Below are positions 32,540-42,929 of a stretch of 64,000 bases of DNA, in pieces. The DNA comes from Toxorhynchites rutilus septentrionalis (lineage: Eukaryota > Arthropoda > Insecta > Diptera > Culicidae): NCBI RefSeq assembly GCF_029784135.1, contig NC_073746.1:145332556-145396555 (forward strand), read 5' to 3'. The first letter of the stretch is position 1. Every line of letters begins with the position of its first letter. Under the pieces are notes generated by a model. It saw nothing but the letters and a program-made list of their open reading frames with translations. It did no database searches and was not told the origin of the DNA. A program made the position numbers and the translations under genes.

Positions 32540-34062
32540 TGTCCCAATTATGGTATGAATTTGAATTTTTAATCCATTCCCTTGAAGTGAAAAAACCTTT
32601 CTCATATAAAAAAAATATTTTTTCCATAATCTCTCAGGAGGTGATAGACGGTTATATTTCACGAAAAAATCATTCTACGCATATGTTCGAATTTCAACGA
32701 CGATGAAGTTATAGAACTTTTTCTCTCTTTTTTCGGACTCTGTTGGCTCAAACTGACTCTACATTGAAAAGTACGCTACGTAATCCGATTCTGTTGCTTT
32801 CATTTGAAAGATGAGAAAATTTAGTACAGGATGTAGTAGTGGAACACCTAAATTAGTGGATTAAAATAACATTTTGGAAGCGCAAAATTTAAAAGTTTTT
32901 TTTAATTCTGTAATTATTAGTTTTATCCCAAAAATTCATACTAAACTTTATTGTTTCTATCAATTAAATTAAAGCTCTCTAACCTCTCTACAATTTGTTC
33001 TTTGACGCCCAACTTCTATCTCTCTTAATTTTGCTGCAATATTGATATAAAAAATTCCTGATGAAAATTCAATCAAGATGTTCAAAAATCGCGATTTTTA
33101 ATCCACTGTACTTATAAAAGCCACTTAACCCTTTGCGGTCGTATTAAATTTGGGCATGGGTATCGTACTGGTCGGAATTATTTTTCGTTGAAAGAGCAGA
33201 GATACATGCAAAATTACGAAAAAGAAACACTTTTTACATTTTGTTAGGTGAACTATATATGTATTAACTTAAAAATGTATTTTGATGTGATGTTTTTATA
33301 TAAAAATTATATTCGATAATTCGTCTCCGTGTGAAATCTTTCGAAAAGTGTCCAAGAGTGAATCATATGAGGATTATCAATACATAATTTTATTTTTTAT
33401 TATCCGTTTAATATGAGACACTTTTGCCATTGATATAATAAATGTGTAATCAATACTAGCAATGTGTATCAGAAAAGATCAGCACTTTTCACTTTAAACA
33501 AATAAAGTTTTTTTTACATGAGATTATTCAGATGACATAAGACACTTTCAAATTTTTTTTTTATTCAAATAACATGACCAATCTTTTCCATCACACCAAA
33601 GTGTTACAATGGCTAAATTCTACTGTTATGATTTTTGTCCCACATTCCTATGCATTCAACGCACTGTGCGTTGTCTTGTGTGGGTGACCACTTTGTTTGA
33701 TACTCAGTACCGTTATCTATTACTCTAGGAGCACCGTATTGATTCATGAACAGGTTCACTAGACATCAAGCTTCGTTTAGGAAAAGCCTAAACTGATACT
33801 TGGCTGAGTAAAATAGAAGATTCGCATGGTTTCTTGTTGTGGTGGCTGAGATCAGACAAACGACCAGAACGGTAAAAAAGGTATGGTGGCTGAGAGCAGA
33901 CAGACGACCACAAAGAGTTAAATTTCACTTTAACGTTGAAAGGTTAATTTTATTTCTTGAAATTATTCATATTTGAATTATAAAAAAAAACTTTTTAAAC
34001 TCTATATAATCGATTCCTAAATTTTACATAATCGAATCATATATAATCGAGTCCGACCTGCA
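32540..34062 (-). repeat. Relative of the 22405-23083 element inside the pogo-like element
   Basis: Read on the minus strand from 34062 (GTCGGACTCGATTATATATG) this follows 22405 onward: GTTGGATAAAAATCGCGATTTT-like, TTGTGCGTCAAAGAACAAATTG-like, ATTGATAGAAACAAT, and then CCTGAGAGA.T.TGG..AAATTA..TTTTTTTAT.TGAGAAAGG to about 32540. There the similarity gives way to the CAGTCAACT-type terminus. So the two families share an internal body but differ at one end. Confidence 0.72.
33129..33917. mobile_element. TTAA-flanked element (piggyBac-type target)
   Basis: 789 bp, flanked by TTAA at 33125-33128 and 33918-33921, with ends CCCTTTGCGGTCGTAT and, inverted, CTCTTTGTGGTCGTCT. The homologous position at about 22562-22572 is uninterrupted and has a single TTAA, proving a TTAA target duplication. 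No transposase was recognised. Confidence 0.88.
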
Positions 34063-34271
34063 TGAGGAACTAGGTTAACAAATAAAATATTGATTAAGTA
34101 TGTCATTCAAACTAAATTGTAACGATCACGCAGGAACTCTTCAATCACAAAGAAATGTTCGAATAGTTTCACTGAAACATTTTCAGTTGATTTCAATATT
34201 CCGGACATATTCTTCAGGTTTGATTTAACGTTCAAAGATGTAATTCGCAGTCATTGCGCAATCGTACGGTA

Positions 34272-35577
34272 AAGGGTGTGTCACATCAAATTGCATCACG
34301 GAAAAAACGCTGTAGAAATTCGCCCAGTAGAACGATCGTTTTGAAAATTTTAGACAGTAAAATAAAAACTATTAAACAACTTTTGGCATTCTTTGGCAAC
34401 TTTTTATTCATACTTCGAGCCCAAGCCCGTATGCTCGCACCTTCCTCTTTACCCCGTCCATAAGGTTCTGTACAACGTCAGGTTGTAGTTTTTTTTTGAA
34501 CAGAAATCCATTTTCTCTTGAAGTCCGCCTTCGATTTGACAACTTTTGGGTTCTTCCGGAGGGCCTGCTTCATAATCGCCCAATATTTCTCTATTGGGCG
34601 AAGCTCCGGCGCGTTGGGCGAGTTCATTTCCTTTGGCACGAAGATGACCCCGTTGGCTTCGTACCACTCCAACACGTCCTTTGAATAGTAGCACGAAGCG
34701 AGATCCGGCCAGAAGATGGTCGGGCCCTCGTGCTGCTTCAATAGTGGTAGTAAGCGCTTCTGTAGGCACTCCTTAAGGTAAACCTGCCCGTTTACCGTGC
34801 CGGTCATCACGAAGGGGGCGCTCCGCTTTCCGCGAGAGCAGATCGCTTGCCACACCATGTACTTTTTGGCAAACATGGATAGTTTCTGCTTGCGAATCTC
34901 CTCCGGAACGCTGAATTTGTCCTCTGCGGAGAAGAACAACAGGCCCGGCAGCTGACGAAAGTCCGCTTTGACATAGGTTTCGTCGTCCATTACCAGGCAA
35001 TGCGGCTTCGTCAGCATTTCGGTGTACAGCTTCCGGGCTCGCGTCTTCCCCACCATGTTTTGCCTTTCGTCGCGGTTAGGAGCCTTCTGAACCTTGTATG
35101 TACGCAGGCCCTCCCGCTGCTTGGTCCGCTGGACGAATAAACTTGACAAATTCAGCTTATTGGCGACATCCCGGACCGAACTTCTCGGATCACGTCTAAA
35201 CTGCTTAACTACGCGCTTGTGATCTTTTTCACTGACGGAGCATCCATTTTTGCCGTTCTTCACCTTCCGGTCGATGGTTAGGTTCTCGAAGTATCGTTTT
35301 AGTACTCTGCTGACCGTGGATTGGACGATCACCAGCATCTTACCGATGTCCCGATGTGACAACTCCGGATTCTCGAAATGAATGCACAGGATTAATTCAC
35401 GACGCTATTTTTCGTTCGACGACATTTTTCCACATTTACGAAAAATTGACAGTGAAGCATGGCCAACGTGATCTATACACTCTTATCTGATTATAAGCGA
35501 AAGCTGAAGATATAATTCCTAAAAATTAAATTTCTACAGCGTTTTTTCCGTGATGCAATTTGATGTGACACACCCTT
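34272..35577 (-). mobile_element. DD37E DNA transposon (second family), inserted in the retroelement
   Basis: Inverted termini of about 48 bp begin AAGGGTGTGTCACATCAAAT at both ends, flanked by TA (34270-34271, 35578-35579). Length is 1306 bp. The termini differ from those of the 3364-4654 element but match the copy at 42376-43933, so two DD37E families are present. Confidence 0.94.
34408..35425 (-). pseudogene. DD37E transposase with nonsense codon and late frameshift
   Basis: The original start is probably ATG 35425 (MSSNEK), followed by a TAG six codons later. The longest frame then uses ATG 35362 to 34478 (294 codons). HTH motifs occupy the first ~115 residues. Catalytic residues: LVMDDETYVKADF, IFWPDLASCYY and PIEKYWAIM, with 37 residues between the second and third. 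A run of nine A in the coding sense near 34490 marks a frameshift; the remaining C-terminus (LQPDVVQNLMDGVKRKVRAY) ends at 34408. Two simple lesions make it inactive, so the copy is fairly young. Confidence 0.92.
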
Positions 35578-36479
35578 TATATTTGGGACATGTAATCAAG
35601 GTCTAACCGAGCCAACACATCTCTCACCGGCACATTGGGCTGCCTTCCTCTATTCCGAAGAGAGTTTTCTAAATTCGATCTGGCAACAAGATACTCCTCG
35701 CACGACCAAACAACGTGTTCGATGTCGTGGTAACCTTGGCCACAAGCACAGATATTGCCATCGGCAAGATTAAAACGAAAGAGTAGCGCGTCTAACGAAC
35801 AGTGGTTGGACATGAGTCTAGAGAAGGTGCGAATAAAGTCCCGACTCAAGTCCAGACTTTTGAACCATGGTTTGAGGCTAACCTTAGGGGTAATCGAGTG
35901 AAGCCACCGACCCTATTCATCTTCGTTCCACTTACGTTGCCAGTTAGCGATGGTATTTTTACGGACTAAAGAATAAAATTCATTGAAAGCGATTTGACGC
36001 TGATAAATATCGCCTTCAATTCAACCTACCTTTGCCAATGAGTCAGCCCTCTCATTACCCGGAATTGAGCAATGTGAAGGGACCCAGACAAAGGTAATGA
36101 CATAACAGCGTCTGGTTAAAGCACTCAAAGTTTCTCGTATTCTCTCAAGGAAGTACGGCGAGTGCTTTTCCGGCCTCACTGAACGGATAGCTTCGGCAGA
36201 GCTAAGACTATCCGTTACAATGTAATAGCGTTCGTGAGGCGACGCTGTCCAGCGCCCAATGTATTGCTGCCAATTCAGCAATATACACTGAGCAAGGATT
36301 CTGAAGACTGTGGGAGGTGCTAAAAATTTCGTTGAACACTCCAAATCCTGTGGACTCATTCATAGAGGACCCATCAGTAAAGTACATATTATCACAATTG
36401 ACACGCCCATACTTTGCATTGAAGATCGTAGGAACGATCCCCGATCGATGATAATCTGGAATTCCATGGATTTTCTCCT

Positions 36480-37060
36480 TCATGAACAGATCAAAATGTA
36501 CAGAGGAACTGATGTAGTCAGGAAAACAAACACGGTTGGGAGTGATTTGAGCTTTGGTTGGAGAGATTTTGGGAGCGCTGTATAGTTATCAACGAACATG
36601 ACCACCTTCGAGAAGAAATAGATATAAGTATGATACATTACCATAACACATAATTCCAGGAATAATACCTTTCTATTTCCATTGGAAAATTTTTCGTCAA
36701 ATTGCATGATCCATTCCTCAAAAAGCATTAAGGCCATCCAGACATTGGTTGCTCTCGTATATCACTGGTAATGACTTCTTCTTATTGAAACACTCTTTTA
36801 CTCTTTCCATTGATCAGCAACGGTAGTTTATCGCTTCGGTCCATGTTGGTTGTTGCATTGACCGCTCCAGCTTTTCGATTCCGACCAACCTTGTATTATT
36901 TTGGTCTAGATTCAATTTTCCATTCCGATTCCATTTTTAGTTTAGTTTAAATAGTGTTGATACCGTAACATTGTGTGCTCGATGATGCTCAAACGTTGCG
37001 CATTGGTTAGCGTTTTGATTGTTCGTTTGAAAGGTTTCGCGTGGTTTTCCATACTTGAAA
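36480..37060 (-). pseudogene. pogo/Tigger-like transposase fragments
   Basis: On the minus strand a start MENHAKPFKRTIKTLTNAQRLSIIEH (about 36975-37053) resembles the N-terminal HTH of pogo/CENP-B-type transposases. Then MDRSDKLPLLINGKSK (about 36795-36850) and LFEEWIMQFDEKFSNGNRKV (36660-36725) and VVMFVDNYTA..LQPKLKSLPTVF (about 36530-36605) are DDE-domain blocks (DN motif after LFVDN). The middle DNA-binding part and the C-terminus are missing, and a ~20-codon extra stretch splits the last two blocks. This identifies the TIR element around it. Confidence 0.8.
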
Positions 37061-37343
37061 AGAAATTGTTTGATGACACGAACACTCCGTCTTCACTTTC
37101 AAGAGCAATTGAAATAAGAGATAATAACGCACAAAAACATGTACGCGAAAATCAATCGAGTTAGGTAGGTGAAAATCCACGGAAAAATGAATCAAAACAC
37201 ATCGAGTAAGGGAGGCATCGAGTTAGGGAGGTATCGTGTTATGGAGAGAAGAATGCTTGTAAAATCGAAGATGTCATGAAATCCATAGATTTAGGGGAAA
37301 TATCGAGATACAGAACATCGAGTTAGGGAGAGTTGAATGTATA

Positions 37344-37710
37344 TAGATTTCATGCCAACTCGCCTTAGGAGTTGGCAGCAACATGTCAGAAACCAGTGAA
37401 ACGTTGTGGGTGAAAAGACATTGGTCGTTTAAGAAGCTTTGCATACTTGTAATATTTGAAAAAATAATTAGACTACTTCTTAAAAAGGGTCAAGGTATTT
37501 TTTTCGTTTTTTACAAAAAAATTATGACTCACAAACTATAATACCTCAAATGTCAAAGAATCGAATGTAGATTTTTTTGAATTTTTGTTGAAAAAAAAAT
37601 TAAAAAATAATTTAAAATTTGTAATTTATGTTTCTCAAATACGCTTTTTTTTTTAATTCTCAAAAAAATATGAATGAATAGCCAGTCGAGTTGGCATGGA
37701 ATTCGTCATA
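37344..37710. mobile_element. MITE related to the 20-24 kb foldback element
   Basis: The left end (GATTTCATGCCAACTCG..) and right end (CGAGTTGGCATGGAATTCGTCAT) are inverted. The inner left block CAGTGAAACGTTGTGG.TGAAAA matches 20240-20265. About 370 bp, AT-rich, noncoding. It directly abuts the pogo-like element's right TA. Confidence 0.75.
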
Positions 37711-38285
37711 AGGGATAAAACTAAAGATCCTACATTCAAAAAATCATAGCTTGATTAAAAATTACCTAAACACTTACTCAGAATCATGTCCAAAATACAG
37801 TTCCCTGTTTTTCCAAATACTGACTTACTAGCAACAAATCAAATGTTCTAGCAAAACAAATCAACAAATCAATAGTCCCGAATTGTGATCAAGCGCTGCC
37901 AGGGAGAGATTTTTTATGAATTTCTTTATAGGTTGCCTAAGATGTGAAAAAAAAAGATAAATGAAAAGTACTCTACTCCTCTGTTTAAGTGTGAAAACCA
38001 AGAACAAACATCTCAACGTTGGAAAATAAATACAATCACCCAAAATAAATTTATCTCGAACTCAAATTGAATAAAAATGAAAAAAGCAGCTATTCAGTTA
38101 TTTTTTGTGCATTCTGTAAACGTGAGATAATACTAATCTACTCGACTAAGGCCCAACATTCACTTTATGATGCAGAAAGGAACTGGATTTGCATTTTAAT
38201 CTTCAAAAAAACATATTTGTTAAGAATTCCAAAGCATAACTGCTGGAGCGCTATCACATAAAATATCCGAAAAGAACAAGTTCCC
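37711..38285. other. No gene seen
   Basis: AT-rich, with frames of about 60 codons only. Confidence 0.4.
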
Positions 38286-38830
38286 CGCATTTTATCAGCA
38301 ATCACTTCGCGGCGACAGTGTCAGTGCACTGCCAGCTTACGTTCTTTTTTGTGGTTTTTTTTTGTGAAAACTTGTTTTGTTTTCCTCCTCGTTTTGTGTC
38401 GTCGAACTGGACCGCAACATCTTCATTTCTTCTGCATGCCTCAATTTTTGCACTCAAACCAAAACAACATGCGAGGTTCGGTGATCATGGGTCACTGACC
38501 GCGAGGAAATCACCCTTTTTGAAAAATAATCCGCCTTATTTGGCTGGTTGTGAGTTCTTGCATTGGAGTTTTATTTTTGAACAGAGCGTTGTAGGAAACG
38601 AGGCGCGGTAAAAAAACGGTTCGGTGACGTGAAAATGTGGGAGTCGTCCCGCTGTCTATTGGCCAGAGTATGTCTTCAACAGCTGACACATTCGTTGGTA
38701 TATTGTGGGCTGATATTATCATAATGAACGCGAATTACCTGGACAGGTTTCCTGCGCTTGCTAATGAACCGGCGAATGGCTGTGACACACATGGAGGGTT
38801 AACCCCTCCGGGGCTTTGAGTTTGATTTGG
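38286..38830. other. Repeat-poor GC-richer island, no gene called
   Basis: Balanced composition without transposon signature. It contains TCAGTG (initiator-like, about 38319) and plus-strand frames (38318-38611, 38637-38819) of unknown meaning, the second lacking an ATG at its reported beginning. A host promoter or 5' exon is possible but unsupported. Confidence 0.25.
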
Positions 38831-39265
38831 ATTTGAATCCGTTTCGAATGAATTTGCATAAATTTGCCCTTGATTGGGAATTCGCTTTGTAGAACATCTC
38901 TAAGCCGAATCAATATGTCAAGTATGTTTGCTACGCAAAAAGAGGAATATCTAACAATGAAACTGAAAGTATATGGAAATCGTGGGATGTGAAGGCATGA
39001 ATTATCAAGGTCATACCACTCGGAAGCGAAAGAACAAACATGAATATAATGAGCGGTATATTGATGTTTAAATTTCGCTAAGTTATTGTTATTATGAAAC
39101 GAACATTCTAAATTGGGAAAACAGCTCGTCTCTCGTCATATTCAATCATTTAAGCTATATATTTCAAAACAAATAATATAAATATTCACCCGAATAGGAA
39201 TATTTCCTGACATGGCTTGTGTGGAACGTAAGAATGGTAAATATCGTTGTACTATTTAAGTATGA
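38831..39265. other. No gene seen
   Basis: AT-rich sequence without recognised structure. Confidence 0.4.
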
Positions 39266-39269
39266 AATT

Positions 39270-39680
39270 AAATTACAGCCGTATACGATTTCCACAACAC
39301 AGACTTCTAAACCAAGAAGCACAGGAAAATCGGCAATGCAAATCCATGCAAGCCGAGGGCACTTTTGTTCCCTCAAGCAGATTGGAATACATTTTACGAA
39401 CACAGACTTCAAAATTAAGGATCCAGGGAAAATCTGCACCGAATATATATGCTAGTTGCGAGTTGTGAGTTGCGACTCGGTTATTCAAGGTGGCATTGGA
39501 AGATATACAAAATGCAAAATGTTGATAACAGTTTGCTGCAATAACCTCGATTAATTCATCAATATGCGTGAAACGTGCATGTCAAAATTAAAACTGAGTG
39601 CCTAAAATTTATCAAATCAAGCAAATTCGCGGTTCGAGAAGTATGTAAACTCGAGAGATGCAATAAATTCAGATATATTT
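39270..39680. repeat. Dispersed repeat family D1, copy 3
   Basis: CAACACAGACTTC and AGGAAAATCGGCAATGC match copy 2 (about 26085-26130). GCGACTCGGTTATTCAAG through CGCGGTT.GAGAAGTA matches copy 1 (11180-11400). Two nearby CAACACAGACTTC/GAACACAGACTTC blocks (39294, 39398) suggest an internal duplication. Confidence 0.68.
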
Positions 39681-39954
39681 CATATATTTTGCACTCATAT
39701 TCTCGGTTTTTTTTTCTCTCATCAAAACCCAAATCAGCACTTCGAGATACTCATTTTTAGTCGATTGAAGATTATTACTTCCGAGTTTAAGAGCACGAAA
39801 CCAAAGAGACCTAAGCTTTTTATGTTACTTTTGGAAAAATGATACTTTTTACATAACATATCAATAATAAGGATAGAATTTTGTCAAAACGCAACTATTT
39901 TGAGATTCCTTCCTCGTTTAACGGGAGTCTTATGGTTTCAAATCACATTTAGAA

Positions 39955-40395
39955 GATTCATCTGACGAAACACGCTTACGCTTACTAAGCGAACGCTCAA
40001 CCAATGTGGCTACAAAGACCCCCTTTTTTAAAAATGATAATATTTAACACTCACTGGTTCGATCGTGAGTTCAAAACTCAGGGCCCTCACTGTCCATCTT
40101 TGTGTTGTTACAGAATAATTACGTCCACGCAACAATCATCAGCGATGGAGATCGATCCACGGTCGAAATAAGATCGATTCATCCATACAACTACTCTGCA
40201 AGACACATCGGGCTGCTGTTCTATGAATAACTCAACAATTATCAATCAACTGTCTCCGCTGTTCAGTCTAACTGGATAATAGAATAACAGAAGGAAAAGT
40301 CTTACGCCTAAATGGCTACTGTGTAAATGTGTACCATATGCTATGGTATAGAAGGGAATACTTTAACGCCGAATACTCTAACGCCTAAAATGCTA
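39955..40395 (+). mobile_element. Long SINE-like element with inverted 5' end
   Basis: 40060-40330 aligns with the long SINE at 54725-55235 (GATCGTGAGTTCAAAACTCAGGGCC, CTTTGTGTTGTTA.AGAATAA, CAACTGTCTCCGCTGTT, ACGCCTAAATGGCTACT). The tRNA-like A-box part (GTAGCCACATTGGTTGAGCGTTCGC read on the minus strand) sits at 39985-40012 in the opposite orientation. This fits a 5' inversion made during target-primed reverse transcription. Confidence 0.68.
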
Positions 40396-40399
40396 ATGA

Positions 40400-40613
40400 G
40401 TGTAAAATGAGCAAAAGGGATAAACAAAAACGTTCACTGATATTCAAAAACTCGTATATTGCGTGGGTAAAGCAAAAACGAGAAAAGGCGGCGTTGCATA
40501 CTATATTTTCCAATGTAATGAAAAAGATAAACATTAATATATTATAAAACTATTAATGTTGTATGAATGATAGACTTTTAAGTTCGATTATACACATTAT
40601 CCAGCCATTTGGA
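40400..40613. other. No gene seen
   Basis: AT-rich gap between the SINE and the hAT relic. Confidence 0.4.
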
Positions 40614-41422
40614 TCACGTAGCCCATACACGTAGAAGAAAGTTGTCAAAGGCAGTCGATATAAAAATCATAGAATGAAATACGCTCGCCAACGCTCGGTC
40701 GGACTTAACTAAAGGATCGTCTACTATGTTCAAACTAACCGGGCAATCGGTTGAACATAGGTTTGCTTGCGAGAGACCATTGCTTCCAACGGTCCTTTGA
40801 TGCCCTCTGTACGAAAACTCTTGTCCGAGGGTTTTCATCAATCCGTTTATAGACGTTGAGCTTGGACTGGACTCTGATACCTTTGATTGATGCAATCGTC
40901 GTTCAAGTTTTTCCTTGATACTCAACTGTAGGTTTCGCATCGTCCAGTGGATTTTTTTCCTCCTGTTGTCCAGCTACTGAATAAATATCATCATGATCAA
41001 GTCAGGAACAATTTGAATTCTTTTCCAAACTTGATCAATGTAGTCCGTAACGTTTGATAGAAGACGCCAAAATCATAATTAATTGTGTCACGATCACGAG
41101 CAGAATGATTATTGATATACGGAAACAAACCTGCATATACGAAACGTCTTTCTGCAATCCTTCCAATCAGGGCGTCAAGCAGCTGCTTCGAAATTTCCGA
41201 TGGTTGCTCCGATAGCTGTTCTAGCATAAATTGCAATCTGACGTCTGCTTCATAAAGGGTACATTTCTTCCGCAATAGCAGTTCAACAGCGACCAGAACT
41301 GGTTCGAGGGCATCAACCAATTCCTTTATCGCGGTCAGTTCTTTATCGCTGAAGTTTATCTTGTGTTTCGTTTTCAGATCGAGCAGCGATTTTTTGAACT
41401 GAAGTTCGGAGGTCGATTTCAT
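40614..41422 (-). pseudogene. hAT-type transposase C-terminal region, frameshifted
   Basis: The frame from 41422 to 40997 encodes KELVDALEPVLVAVELLLRKKCTLYEAD, RFVYAGLFPYINN and a helical end. A second frame (40940-40614) continues with KEKLERRLHQSKVSESSPSS and, further on, FHSMIFISTAFDNFLLR. The LEP..VAVE.L pattern followed by a variable linker and a late hydrophobic dimerisation-like block resembles the C-terminal half of hAT transposases. There is no RNase H-like catalytic Asp in this part. Terminal repeats were not found. Confidence 0.55.
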
Positions 41423-41477
41423 TTGATCTTATTAGATTCTCGAGTAATACATTGCGTTTCACAACTATAGAACCACT

Positions 41478-41725
41478 CATTTTTTCTGAGTTTCCAGAGA
41501 TATGTAAGAAGTCGGTTGAATTGAAGTTTGTAGTGTAGAATACAATAACTATCTTCATTTATAAGACTGGCTATTTCAACTTTATTGTTTTGTTCAGGCG
41601 CGAAACATTTAAAAATCTAAAATTCCAGTGTTTCATAACTATAGAACCAATTCTACTTCAATATACTTCAATATATACTTCAATTCAACCGACATCTTAC
41701 ATATCTCTGGAAACTCAGAAAAATG
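41478..41725. repeat. Inverted repeat with ~49-bp arms
   Basis: 41478-41527 and 41677-41725 are inverted copies differing by about one substitution and one gap (core CTGAGTTTCCAGAGATATGT), separated by ~150 bp. The block TTTCA.AACTATAGAACCA also recurs directly (41455, 41630). Confidence 0.85.
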
Positions 41726-42004
41726 GGTGGCAATTATGCTTTATATTTTTTATGTTAGAATTACCTGCTTGGGTTTCGAAATATTTCATAACCCGTGCTC
41801 ATTTCTAAATGATCTCTTGGCCTTAAAGAGCAATTCGGGAAAGAAAGAAGACGGCAACATGAGACAACATCGTTTTCAAATTTCCCCATTACAATTTCTC
41901 ATTTTACTTCGCATTTTTGTTGCTCTTCCATGTTGTTTTGATTAAATCTTATTTATCAACAGAAGATTCGAAAAAATCATAATTTGATTTGTCGGACTTT
42001 TTCC

Positions 42005-42112
42005 TTCTTCATTCGGGTAAACGTTTCATTCGGGTAAATGTTGCATTCGGGTAAATGTCCATTCGGATAAATGTTGCATTCGGGTAAACGTTCATTCGGA
42101 TATATGTTGCAA
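42005..42112. repeat. Minisatellite, core CATTCGGGTAAATGTTG
   Basis: Six consecutive units of 15-18 bp (CATTCGGGTAAACGTTT, CATTCGGGTAAATGTTG, CATTCGGGTAAATGTC, CATTCGGATAAATGTTG, CATTCGGGTAAACGTT, CATTCGGATATATGTTG). Confidence 0.92.
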
Positions 42113-42511
42113 TGAAAAAACAAGGGCATCATAAGTGGTCTCCATGGCGGCTACCATCTTGATCTGTTATCAAACAGCGAGATATTATTGAATATCCTAA
42201 ACAATATGAAAGCGTTAGTGCAAACTGCTCATATCATGGAGCTAAAAACTCAGTTTCCATTTCGTCAAAGAAAATTCTTTCAAACATTACAGGTACGTGC
42301 GTATTGTTTAGTTCGCAATTCAAAACACCATCAAAGATGGTTATTTGTAATAGGAATCTTAACAAAGAAGTATTAAAGGGTGTCCCATATCAAATTACAT
42401 CACGGAAAAAGCGCTGTAGGAAATCTGTGCAGTCCCGAACTAACGTTGGGAAATAAGGGGGAGTGAAACCGGGTTTCCGCACGTCTCACCTGCTTGACGG
42501 TTGAAGAGTTA

Positions 42512-42699
42512 AGTGCGCTACACATACACCGTCCCGTCATCGTGAAGTAATCGTAAAGGAATGAAATGTCAAATATTCTTCCATGGAAATCGTATGGTAG
42601 CATTCACATACACCATACCGGTATCTTTGACGTCGGCAAAATAAGTTCTAGAGAATAGTTGACGGGACGGTGACGGTGACGCTGTATGTGTAGCGCACT
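42512..42699. mobile_element. MITE with TTA target duplication, copy 2
   Basis: 188 bp, inverted ends AGTGCGCTACACATACA, TTA on both sides (42509-42511, 42700-42702). It is the reverse-oriented sister of 13853-14041. Confidence 0.92.
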
Positions 42700-42929
42700 T
42701 TAAAGAGGACGAAATAACGTGGGTCGCTACGATCAGCTCAAAAAGTGGGCATTGATGTTTACAGCCAACGCGCATGGTTGCCGTATATGGTCAGCACATG
42801 GTACACTGCCTCATATACTTCAGTCCGTGCCACACACCATCGGCCATTTTCTCTTGAAAATTTGGGTAGAAGCAGTTTAGAGTGTATTGTATACACTGTA
42901 TTTTTATCACTGACGGTTTTTCGAAAATT

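Larger units (their letters stand above)
34260..36510 (-). pseudogene. Loa-type ORF2 C-terminus with RNase H domain, interrupted
   Basis: Going 5' to 3' on the minus strand: a linker including VCFPDYISSSVHFDLFMKEK, then RNase H motifs TDGSS (first Asp), YIAELAAIHWAL (Glu), VTDSLSSAEAI (Asp) and FVWVPSHCSIPGNERADSLAK (His..Asp), with a frameshift near 36230 between the second and third. A zinc-binding-like tail NICACGQGYHDIEHVVWSC follows. Stops occur in the linker near 35910 and 36020. The frame reaches the DD37E insertion at 35577 and would continue for a few codons on its other side before a stop at about 34257. RNase H-bearing ORF2s of this type are found in the Loa/R1/I groups. Confidence 0.85.
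34063..36540 (-). mobile_element. 5'-truncated Loa-type non-LTR retrotransposon (3' part)
   Basis: Contains the RNase H and C-terminal region of ORF2 and about 200 bp of 3' flank (34070-34269), interrupted by the DD37E element at 34272-35577. The 5' truncation point lies near 36510-36545, within pogo transposase sequence, so the retroelement inserted into the pogo-like element. The exact 3' end and target duplication were not determined. Confidence 0.72.
32428..37339 (-). mobile_element. pogo/Tigger-like DNA transposon, heavily interrupted
   Basis: CAGTCAACTCTCCCTAACTC at 32428 is matched by its inverse ending at 37339 (last bases differ slightly). TA lies on both sides (32426-32427, 37340-37341). 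ATCGAGTTAGGGAGG and related motifs recur just inside both ends (32462-32490, 37185-37320), like subterminal transposase-binding sites. Pogo-type transposase pieces lie at 36.5-37.06 kb. It hosts a TTAA element, a relative of the 22.4-kb element, a Loa-type retrotransposon fragment and a DD37E element. Confidence 0.83.

Noticed and set aside
38318..38819. Plus-strand frames in the 38.3-38.8 kb island
   Set aside because: The second lacks an ATG at its reported beginning, neither has good splice sites, and no family was recognised; kept only as an uncalled island.
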